Positions 7,207 through 15,306 of a stretch of 64,000 nt of DNA are shown one piece after another. The translations under genes were made by a program, and so were the position numbers. The stretch is from Sphingomonas sp. (GTDB taxonomy: Bacteria; Pseudomonadota; Alphaproteobacteria; Sphingomonadales; Sphingomonadaceae). The notes under the pieces are model-generated. The model saw only the letters and a list, made by a program, of their open reading frames with translations. It was not told where the DNA came from and made no database searches. Within the stretch, counting starts at the first letter, position 1, and the number at the start of each line of letters is the position of its first letter. The stretch lies in the NCBI GenBank assembly GCA_017418975.1, contig JAFOMG010000024.1, forward strand, positions 124,001-188,000, in the 5' to 3' direction.

Positions 7207-8748
7207 ATGATCTTCGGGCGCGTAAAGCCACTCGATGCCATCCTCGCCACTGCCGAGAAAAAATCGCTCCACCGTTCGCTGGGGGCTTTCCAGCTCACCA
7301 TGCTCGGCATCGGCGCGGTGATCGGCACCGGCATTTTCGTTCTCACCGCCGAAGCCGCGCAAAAGGCCGGCCCGGGCATGATGATCTCGTTCATCATCGC
7401 CGGCGTGGTCTGCGCCTTCGCCGCGCTCTGCTATGCCGAGATGGCCGCCATGGTCCCGGTCTCGGGCTCGGCCTATACCTATAGCTATGCCGTGATGGGC
7501 GAGCTGATCGCCTGGATGGTCGGCTGGGCCCTGATCCTCGAATATGCCGTGGCCGCGGGGGCGGTCTCGGTCGGCTGGTCGGGCTATGTCGTCGGCCTGA
7601 TCGAGCACAGCTTCCACATAAACATACCCAACACGCTGGTCTCGGGCCCCTTTGACGGCGGCATGATCAACCTGCCGGCGATGCTGATCGCGGGCCTGGT
7701 CACCTGGCTGCTCGTCATCGGCACCAAGGAGAGCGCGACGGTCAACGCCATCCTGGTCGCGATCAAGATCTCCGCGCTCACCGTGTTCATCGTGCTGGCG
7801 GTGCCGGTGATGAACAGCGCGCAATTCTCGCCCTTCGCGCCGACCGGCTTTATCGGCGTCGGCATGGCGGCGGCGTCGATCTTCTTCGCCTATGTCGGCT
7901 TCGACGCGGTCTCCACCGCGGCCGAGGAAACCAAGAACCCGCAGCGCAACATGCCGATCGGCCTGATCGGCAGCCTCGCCATCTGCACCATCTTCTACCT
8001 GCTCGTCGCCGCCGGCGTGATCGGCGCGCCGGGCCTCAGCACCCAGCCGGTGACCGACGCGATGGGCCATGCGCTCGAGCCGGGCAGCCGCGAGCTGGCC
8101 GCCCAGTGCGCCGCCCGCGCGGCCGAAGGCTTCAAGGACGTGGTCTGCTCGAAGGAAGCGCTGGCGTTCACCCTGCGCGAGATCGGCTGGCCGCAGATCG
8201 GCAACCTGCTCGGCCTCGCCGCCGGCCTGGCGCTGCCCTCGGTCATCCTGATGATGATGTTCGGCCAGACCCGCATCTTCTTCGTGATGAGCCGCGACGG
8301 CCTGCTCCCCGCCGCCTTCTCGAAGATCCACCCGACCTTCAACACCCCGCACGTGATCACGATCATCACGGGCATCGCGGTGTCGCTGTTCGCGGCGTTC
8401 TTCCCGGTCGGCCAGCTCGCCAACATCTCCAACTCCGGCACGCTGTTCGCGTTCGCCGCGGTGTCGATCGCGGTGTTGGTGATCCGCAAGACCGAGCCGA
8501 ACCGCAAGCGTCCGTTCAAGACGCCGTTCGTATGGGTGACGGCGCCGTTCTCGATCCTGGGCTGCGTCTATCTGTTCGTGATGCTCGACCATAAGAGCAT
8601 CATCCTCTTCGCCTCCTGGGCGGTGGTCGGCCTGCTGGTATATTTCGGCTATAGCCGCTCGCGCAGCCATGTCGGCCGCGGCATCGTCGACGTGCCCGAG
8701 CACGAGGCCTATTCGGAGATCAAGCCCGAGGTACCGGGCACCCATTGA
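7207..8748 (+). CDS. APC-superfamily amino acid permease (cationic-amino-acid-transporter-like)
   Basis: A 513-residue inner-membrane transporter with about 12 helices. The N-terminal signature LGIGAVIGTGIFVLTAE with the unwound helix-1 Gly motif is characteristic of amino acid/polyamine/organocation permeases, and the sequence pattern (MVPVSGSAYTYSYAVMGE, GFDAVSTAAEETKNPQRNMP) is that of the CAT/YfnA branch. A loop at about residues 280-330 contains two Cys and is longer than usual. It is transcribed alone and is followed by a strong terminator. The substrate is not determined from sequence. Confidence 0.9.
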   Translation: MIFGRVKPLDAILATAEKKSLHRSLGAFQLTMLGIGAVIGTGIFVLTAEAAQKAGPGMMISFIIAGVVCAFAALCYAEMAAMVPVSGSAYTYSYAVMGELIAWMVGWALILEYAVAAGAVSVGWSGYVVGLIEHSFHINIPNTLVSGPFDGGMINLPAMLIAGLVTWLLVIGTKESATVNAILVAIKISALTVFIVLAVPVMNSAQFSPFAPTGFIGVGMAAASIFFAYVGFDAVSTAAEETKNPQRNMPIGLIGSLAICTIFYLLVAAGVIGAPGLSTQPVTDAMGHALEPGSRELAAQCAARAAEGFKDVVCSKEALAFTLREIGWPQIGNLLGLAAGLALPSVILMMMFGQTRIFFVMSRDGLLPAAFSKIHPTFNTPHVITIITGIAVSLFAAFFPVGQLANISNSGTLFAFAAVSIAVLVIRKTEPNRKRPFKTPFVWVTAPFSILGCVYLFVMLDHKSIILFASWAVVGLLVYFGYSRSRSHVGRGIVDVPEHEAYSEIKPEVPGTH

Positions 8749-8770
8749 GGGCGCCGTTTCCAGGCAAGGA

Positions 8771-8804
8771 AAAAGGGCCGGAGGAGCGATCCTCCGGCCC
8801 TTTT
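8771..8804. terminator. Rho-independent terminator after the permease gene
   Basis: A perfect stem AAAAGGGCCGGAGGA / TCCTCCGGCCCTTTT with a GCGA loop ends in TTTT. Its A-tract and T-tract make it usable from both sides, serving the permease from the left and the kinase gene from the right. Confidence 0.9.
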
Positions 8805-8849
8805 CTCTTCAAGTTCCTCCCCGAGCTTGCTGGGGGAGGAACTAGTAGC

Positions 8850-9848
8850 TCAGCCCAGCTTCTCGGCGGCCAGTTCCTTCAGGTCCACCTCGGCGCGGGC
8901 GCCGTAATGCTGGATGATCTCGGCGGCGCAGAGCGCGCCCAGGCGCAGCGAGTCCCGCACCGAGCGGCCCTGGGCCTGGCCGTGGAGGAAGCCCGCCGCG
9001 AACATGTCGCCCGCGCCGGTGGTGTCGACCAGCCGGGCGATCGGCTCGGCCGGAACCTCGACGCGCTCGCCGCCGACCAGCGCGATCGCGCCCTTCTCGC
9101 TGCGAGTGACCACCAGCACCGGCACCTTGCCGTGCAGGTGCTGCACCGCCGCCTCGAATTCCTCGCGCTGGCACAGCGCGAGCAGCTCGTTCTCGTTGGC
9201 GAACAGGATGTCGATCATCCCGTCCTCGATCAGCTTGCGGAAATCGTCGCCATGGCGCGAGATGCAGAACACGTCGGACAGAGTGAAGGCCACCTTGCGG
9301 CCGGCGGCGCGGGCGATCTCGATCGCCTTGCGCATCGCGGCGCGCGGCTCCTCGGGATCCCACAGATAGCCCTCGAGATACAGGATCGCGCCATTGGCGA
9401 TCAGCTGCTCGTCGAGCGCCGAGGCCGGCAGGAACTGCGAGGCGCCGAGGAACGTGTTCATCGTGCGCTGCCCGTCGGGCGTGACGAAGATCAGGCAACG
9501 CGCGGTGGCGGGCTGGCCGGGGCGCACGGCAGTGTCGAAGTCGACGCCGGCGGCGCGGATGTCGTGCGCGAAGACCTGGCCCAGCTGGTCGTCCGCCACC
9601 TGGCCGATGAACGCGGTCCGGCCGCCCAGCGCGGCGATGCCCGCCACGGTGTTCGCCGCCGAACCGCCCGAGATCTCGCGGCCCGGGCCCATCTTGGCAT
9701 AGAGCGCGTCGGCGTCCTCGGGCGAGAAGATGAGCTGCATCGAGCCCTTGGCGACGCCGATCTCCTCGATGAAGCTGTCCTCGGCCTGGGCGAGGATGTC
9801 GACGATCGCGTTGCCGATGGCGACGACGTCATAAGTCGGGCTGGTCAA
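8850..9848 (-). CDS. PfkB-family sugar/nucleoside kinase (adenosine-kinase-like)
   Basis: A 332-residue cytoplasmic kinase. It shows PfkB signature 1 around GGSAANTVAGIAALGG and signature 2 DTTGAGDMFAAGF (about residues 275-287) with the catalytic Asp. Sphingomonads and rhizobia carry this form, often annotated as adenosine kinase; I cannot fix the substrate. I chose TTG 9848 because GGAG lies 9 bases upstream and the family N-terminus (YDVVAIGNAIVDI) follows at once. An ATG at 9905 would overlap the divergent gene. Confidence 0.88.
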   Translation of the reverse strand: MTSPTYDVVAIGNAIVDILAQAEDSFIEEIGVAKGSMQLIFSPEDADALYAKMGPGREISGGSAANTVAGIAALGGRTAFIGQVADDQLGQVFAHDIRAAGVDFDTAVRPGQPATARCLIFVTPDGQRTMNTFLGASQFLPASALDEQLIANGAILYLEGYLWDPEEPRAAMRKAIEIARAAGRKVAFTLSDVFCISRHGDDFRKLIEDGMIDILFANENELLALCQREEFEAAVQHLHGKVPVLVVTRSEKGAIALVGGERVEVPAEPIARLVDTTGAGDMFAAGFLHGQAQGRSVRDSLRLGALCAAEIIQHYGARAEVDLKELAAEKLG

Positions 9849-9904
9849 ACTGTTGCTCCAAAAAGATTGCGCCGCCGCCGTAGTGGCGGGCAATAGAGGA
9901 TGCA

Positions 9905-10597
9905 ATGATTCACGCCTTCTTCCTGTCGCTGGGCCAGCTCTTCGACCGGCCGATCCTGGCGGTCTTCGTCAAGTCGGTGATCCTGACATTGGTGCTGTTC
10001 GCCGGGACGAGCGTCGGCCTGTGGTTCGGCATGCATGCGCTCGCCGACCGGATCGCGGCCTGGCTGGGGGGCTGGAGCGGCTCGGACGCCTTTGCCGACA
10101 TCGCCACCATCCTGATCGTGCTCGTCGCCCATTGGCTGATGTTCCGCGCCATCGCGGTGGCGGTGATCGGCATCTTCGCCGACGAAGTGGTCGCCGCGGT
10201 GGAGCGGAAACACTATCCCGGCGCCCATGCCCAGGCGCACGACCTGCCCTTTGGCCGCGCGCTGGCGATGGGCCTGGGCTCGGCGCTGCGGCTGATCGGC
10301 GTGAACCTGCTGCTCTCGCCGCTATATCTGATCCTGCTCGTCACCGGCATCGGCACGGCGCTGGCCTTCTTCCTGGTCAACAGCTGGCTGCTCGGCCGCG
10401 ACCTGGGCGACATGGTCGCGGCCCGGCACATGCGGCGCGACGAATTGCGCGGCTGGCGGCGGCGCACCGGCATCAGCCGCTTCGCGCTGGGCGCCGCGGG
10501 CACCGGGCTGTTCCTCGTCCCGATTTTGAACCTGGTCGCCCCGGTGCTCGGAGCCGCGATGGCCACCCATGCATTTCACCGCGGGAGGCGGGCATGA
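9905..10597 (+). CDS. EI24/CysZ-like membrane protein
   Basis: The 230-residue integral membrane protein has the EI24 domain layout of four main hydrophobic spans (about residues 20-45, 60-90, 120-165, 195-220) with the charged PFGRALAMGLGSALRLIGVN segment. E. coli CysZ, of this family, brings in sulfate, but no cys genes are near, so function is open. Its stop overlaps the next start (ATGA at 10594), indicating coupled translation. Confidence 0.8.
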   Translation: MIHAFFLSLGQLFDRPILAVFVKSVILTLVLFAGTSVGLWFGMHALADRIAAWLGGWSGSDAFADIATILIVLVAHWLMFRAIAVAVIGIFADEVVAAVERKHYPGAHAQAHDLPFGRALAMGLGSALRLIGVNLLLSPLYLILLVTGIGTALAFFLVNSWLLGRDLGDMVAARHMRRDELRGWRRRTGISRFALGAAGTGLFLVPILNLVAPVLGAAMATHAFHRGRRA

Positions 10598-10986
10598 AGA
10601 AACTCATCCTGATCGGAACGCTGGCGCTCGGCGCCTGTGGCGGAGGCGGCGTGATTCCGCCGCCGCGCGCCGGCTATGTCCCGGTGCCGAGCGCGCGGCC
10701 CGCGCCGGGCGGCGCGCCGATGCCCGCCAACCTCACCGCGATCCACGGCGCCACCGCCCCGCGCCTGATCGCCCGCTTCGGCAAGCCCCAGCTCGACATG
10801 AGCGAAGGCACGGCGCGCAAGCTCCAGTTCGCGGGCCCGATCTGCGTGCTCGACACCTATCTCTATCCCCAGGGCCGCGGCGAGCCGGTGGTCACCCATG
10901 TCGACGCCCGCCAGCGCGACGGCCGCCCGATCGACGAAGCGAGCTGCGTCGCCGCGCTCAGCGGCGGGCGCTCCGGCGGACGGTGA
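10594..10986 (+). CDS. Putative outer-membrane lipoprotein, unknown function
   Basis: The 130-residue protein starts with a lipoprotein signal peptide, lipobox LGAC with Cys at residue 15, followed by a Gly/Pro-rich linker. The globular part (about 45-125) includes LIARFGKPQLDMSEG and ICVLDTYLYPQ, a pattern of short periplasmic lipoproteins in sphingomonads; no named family is recognised. It overlaps both neighbours (ATGA in front, GTGA behind), so it is the middle gene of a three-gene operon. Confidence 0.75.
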   Translation: MKKLILIGTLALGACGGGGVIPPPRAGYVPVPSARPAPGGAPMPANLTAIHGATAPRLIARFGKPQLDMSEGTARKLQFAGPICVLDTYLYPQGRGEPVVTHVDARQRDGRPIDEASCVAALSGGRSGGR

Positions 10987-11756
10987 GCGACACGGTGCAT
11001 CGCGCCGCCGCGGCGGGCTATGCGACCTCGGCCGACACCTATGCCGCGGGCCGGCCGGACTATCCGGCCGAAGTCGGCCCCTGGCTGCACGACACGCTGG
11101 GCCTGGGGCCCGGGCGCACGGCGCTCGAGGTCGGCGCGGGCACCGGCAAGTTCCTGCCGCGCCTGATCGAGACCGGGGCGCGAGTGATGGCGCTGGAGCC
11201 GGTGGACGCGATGCGCGACCTCCTCGCCGCACGCTATCCGCAGGTGGTCGCGATCGCCGGCACCGCCCAGGCGATTCCGCTCGACGACGCCAGCGTCGAC
11301 GCGCTGGTCTGCGCCCAGTCCTTCCATTGGTTCGCCGACCGGGCCGCGCTCGACGAGATGCGCCGGGTGCTGCGCCCCGGCGGCACGCTCGGCCTGATCT
11401 GGAACGTCCGCGACGAGCGCGTGCCCTGGATGGCCGCGCTGGAGACGCTGGTCGAGCCCTATGCCGGCGACGCGCCGCGCTATCGCAGCGGCGCCTGGCG
11501 CAAGCTGTTCCCGGCGGACGGCTTCGCGGCGCTGCCCGAGCGGCGCGTGCCCCATGCCCATGTCGGCGATCCCGAGCGAGTGATCGTCGACCGCACGCTC
11601 TCGGTGAGCTTCGTCGCGGCGCTGCCGCCGGCCGAGCGGGCGAAGATCGCGGCCAAGGTCCGCGCGCTGATCGCCACCACGCCCGAGCTCGCCGGCCGCG
11701 ATGCCATATCCTTCCCCTATGAGACGCGGATGTTCGCCTGGCGCCGCACGGGCTAG
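10983..11756 (+). CDS. Class I SAM-dependent methyltransferase
   Basis: 257 residues with the methyltransferase type 11 core: motif I ALEVGAGTGKFL, acidic end of strand 2 MALEPVDAM, and the VDALVCAQSFHWF/RPGGTLGLIWN segments. The GYATSADTYAAGRPDYP opening is typical of small-molecule methyltransferases. GTG 10983 overlaps the lipoprotein stop. The long upstream extension of the frame is a shadow of the preceding gene. Substrate unknown. It converges on queG with a 4-base overlap of 3' ends. Confidence 0.85.
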   Translation: MSDTVHRAAAAGYATSADTYAAGRPDYPAEVGPWLHDTLGLGPGRTALEVGAGTGKFLPRLIETGARVMALEPVDAMRDLLAARYPQVVAIAGTAQAIPLDDASVDALVCAQSFHWFADRAALDEMRRVLRPGGTLGLIWNVRDERVPWMAALETLVEPYAGDAPRYRSGAWRKLFPADGFAALPERRVPHAHVGDPERVIVDRTLSVSFVAALPPAERAKIAAKVRALIATTPELAGRDAISFPYETRMFAWRRTG

Positions 11757-12802
11757 CCGATGGCCAGCCGCGCCAGCGCCCAGTCCGCCGCCTCGCGCAC
11801 CGTCTCGTCGGGATCGTCGAGCAGCGCCCGCACCGGCCCGATCAACGCAGCACTGCCGCTATTGCCCGCCGCGATCAGGCAGTTGCGCATCATCCGGTCC
11901 CGTCCGATCCGCTTGATCGGCGAGCCCGAGAACACTTCGCGAAACCCGGCATCGTCGAGCGCGAGCAGATCCGCCAGCGCCGGCACGGTCAGCTCCGCGC
12001 GCGGTGCGAAGGCCAGGTTCGCCTGGGCGGCATGGGCGAACTTGTTCCAGGGGCACACCGCCAGGCAATCGTCGCAGCCATAGATGCGGTTGCCGATCCC
12101 CGCCCGGAATTCCTCCGGGATCGGCCCCTTGTGCTCGATCGTCAGGTACGAGATGCAGCGCCGCGCATCGAGCCGATAGGGCGCCGGGAACGCATCGGTC
12201 GGGCAGGCCGTCTGGCAGGCGTCGCAGCTGCCGCAAGTGGTGCGCACCGGCGCGTCGGGCGCCAGTTCCAGGGTGGTGTAGATCGCGCCCAGGAACAGCC
12301 AGCTGCCATGGCTGCGGCTCACCAGATTGGTATGCTTGCCCTGCCAGCCCAGCCCCGCCGCCTCGGCCAGCGGCTTCTCCATGACCGGCGCGGTATCGAC
12401 GAACACCTTGAGCTCCGCGCCGGGCGCGGCGCCGACCAGCCAGCGCCCCAGCTCCTTCAGCCGCCGCTTCATCACGTCGTGATAATCGGCTCCCTGGGCA
12501 TAGGTGGAGATGCGGCCGATCCCGCCTTCCCCCGCCAGGGCGAGCGGATCGGTGCGCGGCGCATAGCTCATGCCGAGCGAGATCACCGACTTCACTTCGG
12601 GCCACAGCCCCGCCGGCCGCTCGCGGTGATGCGCGCGCTCCTCCATCCAGAGCATCGAGCCGTGGCGCCCCTCCTCCAGCCATTGGCGCAGCCGCTCGAC
12701 GGTCTTGGGCGCGGCGTCGGCGCGCGCGATCCCGCAATCGGCGAACCCGATTTCCGCCGCTTTGGCCTTTATTCGCGCTTCCAGTGGCTTGTGCTGTTCC
12801 AC
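11753..12802 (-). CDS. queG: Epoxyqueuosine reductase QueG
   Basis: QueG performs the last step of queuosine synthesis in tRNA, reducing epoxyqueuosine with cobalamin and two [4Fe-4S] clusters. The 349-residue protein carries both ferredoxin-like cysteine sets, CGSCDACQTACPTDAF and CDDCLAVCPWN. The family segments SLGMSYAP, GRISTYAQGADYHDVMKRRL and VMEKPLAEAAGLGWQGKHT are present, as is the C-terminal HEAT-like tail. The start MEQHKPLEARIKAKA fits the family. No other queuosine gene is in the window. Confidence 0.95.
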   Translation of the reverse strand: MEQHKPLEARIKAKAAEIGFADCGIARADAAPKTVERLRQWLEEGRHGSMLWMEERAHHRERPAGLWPEVKSVISLGMSYAPRTDPLALAGEGGIGRISTYAQGADYHDVMKRRLKELGRWLVGAAPGAELKVFVDTAPVMEKPLAEAAGLGWQGKHTNLVSRSHGSWLFLGAIYTTLELAPDAPVRTTCGSCDACQTACPTDAFPAPYRLDARRCISYLTIEHKGPIPEEFRAGIGNRIYGCDDCLAVCPWNKFAHAAQANLAFAPRAELTVPALADLLALDDAGFREVFSGSPIKRIGRDRMMRNCLIAAGNSGSAALIGPVRALLDDPDETVREAADWALARLAIG

Positions 12803-12832
12803 GCGGACCCGCTACCACGTTTTCGTGGTTTG

Positions 12833-12910
12833 CGGCACCAGCCCGCTCCCCACTCGGCCACCCATGGAATATTGCCGTCGGGTGGCCGAGTGGGGAGCGG
12901 GCTGGTGCCG
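12833..12910. repeat. Large perfect inverted repeat between queG and the ABC transporter
   Basis: Arms of about 31 bases (CGGCACCAGCCCGCTCCCCA... and its complement ...TGGGGAGCGGGCTGGTGCCG) flank a short centre around GGAATATTGCC. It separates two divergent genes and could form a very stable hairpin or cruciform. I see no open reading frame across it. It belongs to the set of extragenic palindromes in this genome. Confidence 0.8.
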
Positions 12911-12947
12911 TCCTCGGCTTGGCCGAGACACTGATGGAGACACTCTT

Positions 12948-13874
12948 TTGTCTGGCGAATTGGCCGTAAGCGCCCGGGGGCTCGTCAAATATTTCGGGGA
13001 TCGGCGCGTCGTCGACGGCGTCGACATCGCGGTGCCCAAGGGCCTCGTCTATGGCGTGCTCGGCCCGAACGGCGCCGGCAAGACCACGACTCTGCGCATG
13101 CTGCTCGGCATCATCGAGCCGGACGAGGGCGCCCGCACCATGCTCGGCCGCACCCATCCGCGCGACGCCAGCGACCTGGTCGGCTATCTGCCCGAGGAGC
13201 GCGGCCTCTATCCCAACATGAAGTGCCGCGAGGCGATCGCCTTCATGGGCGCGCTGCGCGGCCTGCCCTGGGCGACGGGGCGCAAGCGCGCCGACACGCT
13301 GCTCGACAATGCCGGCCTCGGCCATGCCAAGGACGAGAAGATCCGCAAGCTCTCCAAGGGCATGGCCCAGCTGGTCCAGCTGCTCGGTTCGGTGGTGCAC
13401 GAGCCCGAGCTGCTCGTCCTCGACGAGCCTTTCTCCGGCCTCGACCCGGTCAACCAGGAAAAGCTCGAGAGGCTGATCCGGGCCGAGCGCGATCGCGGCG
13501 CGACCATCCTGTTCTCCACCCATGTCATGGCCCATGCCGAGCGCCTGTGCGACCGGCTGTCGATCATCGCCGGCGGCAAGGTGCGCTTCGAGGGCACGGT
13601 GAACGATGCCCGCGCGACGCTGCCGATGAAGGCGCACTACACGCCGCACCATAATGTCGAGGGCGCGCGCGCCCTGCTTCCCGCCGATGCCGAGCGCGAA
13701 GGCGATGGCTGGCGCTTCACCCTGCCCGCCGGCGGCGTCGAATCGCTGCTCGTGAAGCTGATCGACGGCGGCTATGGCGTCTCGGGCCTGTCGATCGAGC
13801 GGCCGGGACTGCACGACGCCTTTGTCCGGATCGTCGGCGCGGATGCCCTCAGGGACCAGGAGGAAGCGGCGTGA
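12948..13874 (+). CDS. ABC-2 exporter, ATP-binding subunit (NatA-like)
   Basis: The 308-residue ATPase has Walker A GPNGAGKTT, Q-loop region YLPEERGLYPNM, signature LSKGMAQ and Walker B LLVLDEPFSGLDPVN, followed by a C-terminal domain as in NatA/CcmA-type exporters. TTG 12948 follows GGAGA at 7 bases; the earlier part of the open frame is a shadow of queG and the palindrome. The next gene starts inside its last codons, so the two subunits are co-translated. Confidence 0.93.
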   Translation: MSGELAVSARGLVKYFGDRRVVDGVDIAVPKGLVYGVLGPNGAGKTTTLRMLLGIIEPDEGARTMLGRTHPRDASDLVGYLPEERGLYPNMKCREAIAFMGALRGLPWATGRKRADTLLDNAGLGHAKDEKIRKLSKGMAQLVQLLGSVVHEPELLVLDEPFSGLDPVNQEKLERLIRAERDRGATILFSTHVMAHAERLCDRLSIIAGGKVRFEGTVNDARATLPMKAHYTPHHNVEGARALLPADAEREGDGWRFTLPAGGVESLLVKLIDGGYGVSGLSIERPGLHDAFVRIVGADALRDQEEAA

Positions 13875-15103
13875 GCAAGTTTTCGCGCATGCTGCGCCAG
13901 GCGCTGACGGTCGCCCGCCGCGACTTCACCGCCACGGTGTTCACGCCCACTTTCCTGCTTTTCCTGCTCGCGCCGGTGCTGATGATCGGCTTCGGCACGG
14001 TCGGCGGGATCGGTGCCCAGTCGATCGTCGGCGACGATTCGCAGATGCGGATGGTGGTGATCGCGCCGCCCGCCCAGGCGCCGGTGCTGCTCGAGACCGA
14101 CAAGCAGCTGCGCACCCTCTTCCCCAGGAAGAGCGAGCTGATGCCGCCGCCGCTCACCATCGAGGCGCCGACCGGCGATCCCGCCGCCCAGGCGCGCGCC
14201 TATTTCGACAGCGACAAGGTCGATACCGCCGCGGTGCTCTATGGCCCGCTCGACAGGCCGGACGTGCTCTATGCCAGCCGCGGCGCGACCGAGGCGCAGT
14301 TCCTCGCGCAGCTCGCCGAGCAGAGCCTGCGGGCGCAGAAGCTGGGCAGCGCCACGCCCACCAGCATCGTCACCCAGACGGTGGTGAAGCGCGGCCAGGG
14401 CTCGCCCAGCGGGCGCGGCCAGGCCGCCTCGATCGGCGTGTTCGCGATGTTCTTCCTCACCCTGTTCCTCTCGGGCCAGGCCGTGGGCACCATGGCCGAG
14501 GAACGCTCGAACAAGGTGATCGAGATCCTGGCGGCGGCGGTGCCGCTGGAGAGCGTGTTCTTCGGCAAGCTGATCGGCATGTTCGGCGCCGCCGTGCTGT
14601 TCGTGCTGTTCTGGGCGACGATCATCATCAACGCGACGCGGCTGGTCCCGCCCGAGATCGCCGGCAACTTCCCCAGCCTCGTCGCAGCGATCGGCGCGCC
14701 TACCTATGCCCTGCTCTTCATCGCCTATTTCACCATGTCCTACATGCTGCTCGGGGCGATGTTCCTCAGCATCGGCGCGCTGACCTCCACCCAGCGCGAG
14801 CTGCAGATGCTCTCGCTGCCGATCACCATCTTCCAGATGATGATGTTCGGCCTGGCGCTCGGCGCGGCGACGCGGCCCGGCAGCTGGATCGAGACGGCGG
14901 CGCAGGTCTTCCCGTTCAGCTCGCCCTTCGCGATGATCGGGCTGGCGGGCAGCCAGCCGGCGATCTGGCCGCACCTGCTCGCGCTGGCCTGGCAGGCGCT
15001 GTGGGTGGCGATCATCATCACGGTGGGCGCGCGGGTGTTCCGCCGCGGCGTGCTCAAATCGGGCAGCCCCAAGCGCCGGACGAAGATCGAGGCGGTGGCA
15101 TAG
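13871..15103 (+). CDS. ABC-2 exporter, permease subunit (NatB-like)
   Basis: A 410-residue membrane protein starting at GTG 13871 with a 4-base overlap with the ATPase gene. One N-terminal helix (about 25-45) is followed by a periplasmic domain of about 140 residues and five or more C-terminal helices (about 190-390). The conserved TMAEERSNKVIEILAAAVP coupling segment is typical of NatB/ABC-2 permeases, which export sodium or drugs. The cargo cannot be told. Confidence 0.9.
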   Translation: MSKFSRMLRQALTVARRDFTATVFTPTFLLFLLAPVLMIGFGTVGGIGAQSIVGDDSQMRMVVIAPPAQAPVLLETDKQLRTLFPRKSELMPPPLTIEAPTGDPAAQARAYFDSDKVDTAAVLYGPLDRPDVLYASRGATEAQFLAQLAEQSLRAQKLGSATPTSIVTQTVVKRGQGSPSGRGQAASIGVFAMFFLTLFLSGQAVGTMAEERSNKVIEILAAAVPLESVFFGKLIGMFGAAVLFVLFWATIIINATRLVPPEIAGNFPSLVAAIGAPTYALLFIAYFTMSYMLLGAMFLSIGALTSTQRELQMLSLPITIFQMMMFGLALGAATRPGSWIETAAQVFPFSSPFAMIGLAGSQPAIWPHLLALAWQALWVAIIITVGARVFRRGVLKSGSPKRRTKIEAVA

Positions 15104-15185
15104 CCGCACCGATATTTCCACCGGGGAAGGAATGCAGGCGGCGGCTCGCATCGCTGAATGGCAGTCCCGCCTAAGCCCTTTACAA

Positions 15186-15213
15186 CGTCGTCCCCGCTTT
15201 CGCCGGGATGACG
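15186..15213. repeat. Short palindrome (CGTCGTCCCCG...CGGGATGACG)
   Basis: A 28-base imperfect hairpin of the CGTCATCCCCGC family lies between the exporter operon and the P450 gene. Related units occur near 19342, 27852, 34694 and 56217. Confidence 0.6.
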
Positions 15214-15251
15214 AGTATTTGTGCGATGCCCCGCCCCGGCCGCCTCTCGCT

Positions 15252-15269
15252 ATTGACACTTCTGTCAAT
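15252..15269. promoter_or_regulatory. 18-bp palindrome, probable repressor operator before the P450 gene
   Basis: ATTGACA-CTTC-TGTCAAT is a perfect palindrome with 7-base arms. TTGACA inside it also matches a -35 hexamer, so a bound regulator would block RNA polymerase. It lies 38 bases before the P450 start at 15307. Symmetry and size suit a TetR-type dimer, but the regulator is not identified; the only TetR gene in the window has different operators. Confidence 0.6.
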
Positions 15270-15306
15270 TAGGCGTTTCCTTCCGGCAAACGCCAGGAGA
15301 GGCAGT

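Noticed and set aside
7159..8745. A 528-codon frame antisense to the amino-acid permease
   Set aside because: Composition is dominated by Arg, Asp, His and Gly as expected from the complement of a membrane protein.
9849..9905. Longer ATG start for the PfkB kinase
   Set aside because: It would overlap the divergent gene's start and add sequence absent from the family; TTG 9848 has a good ribosome site.
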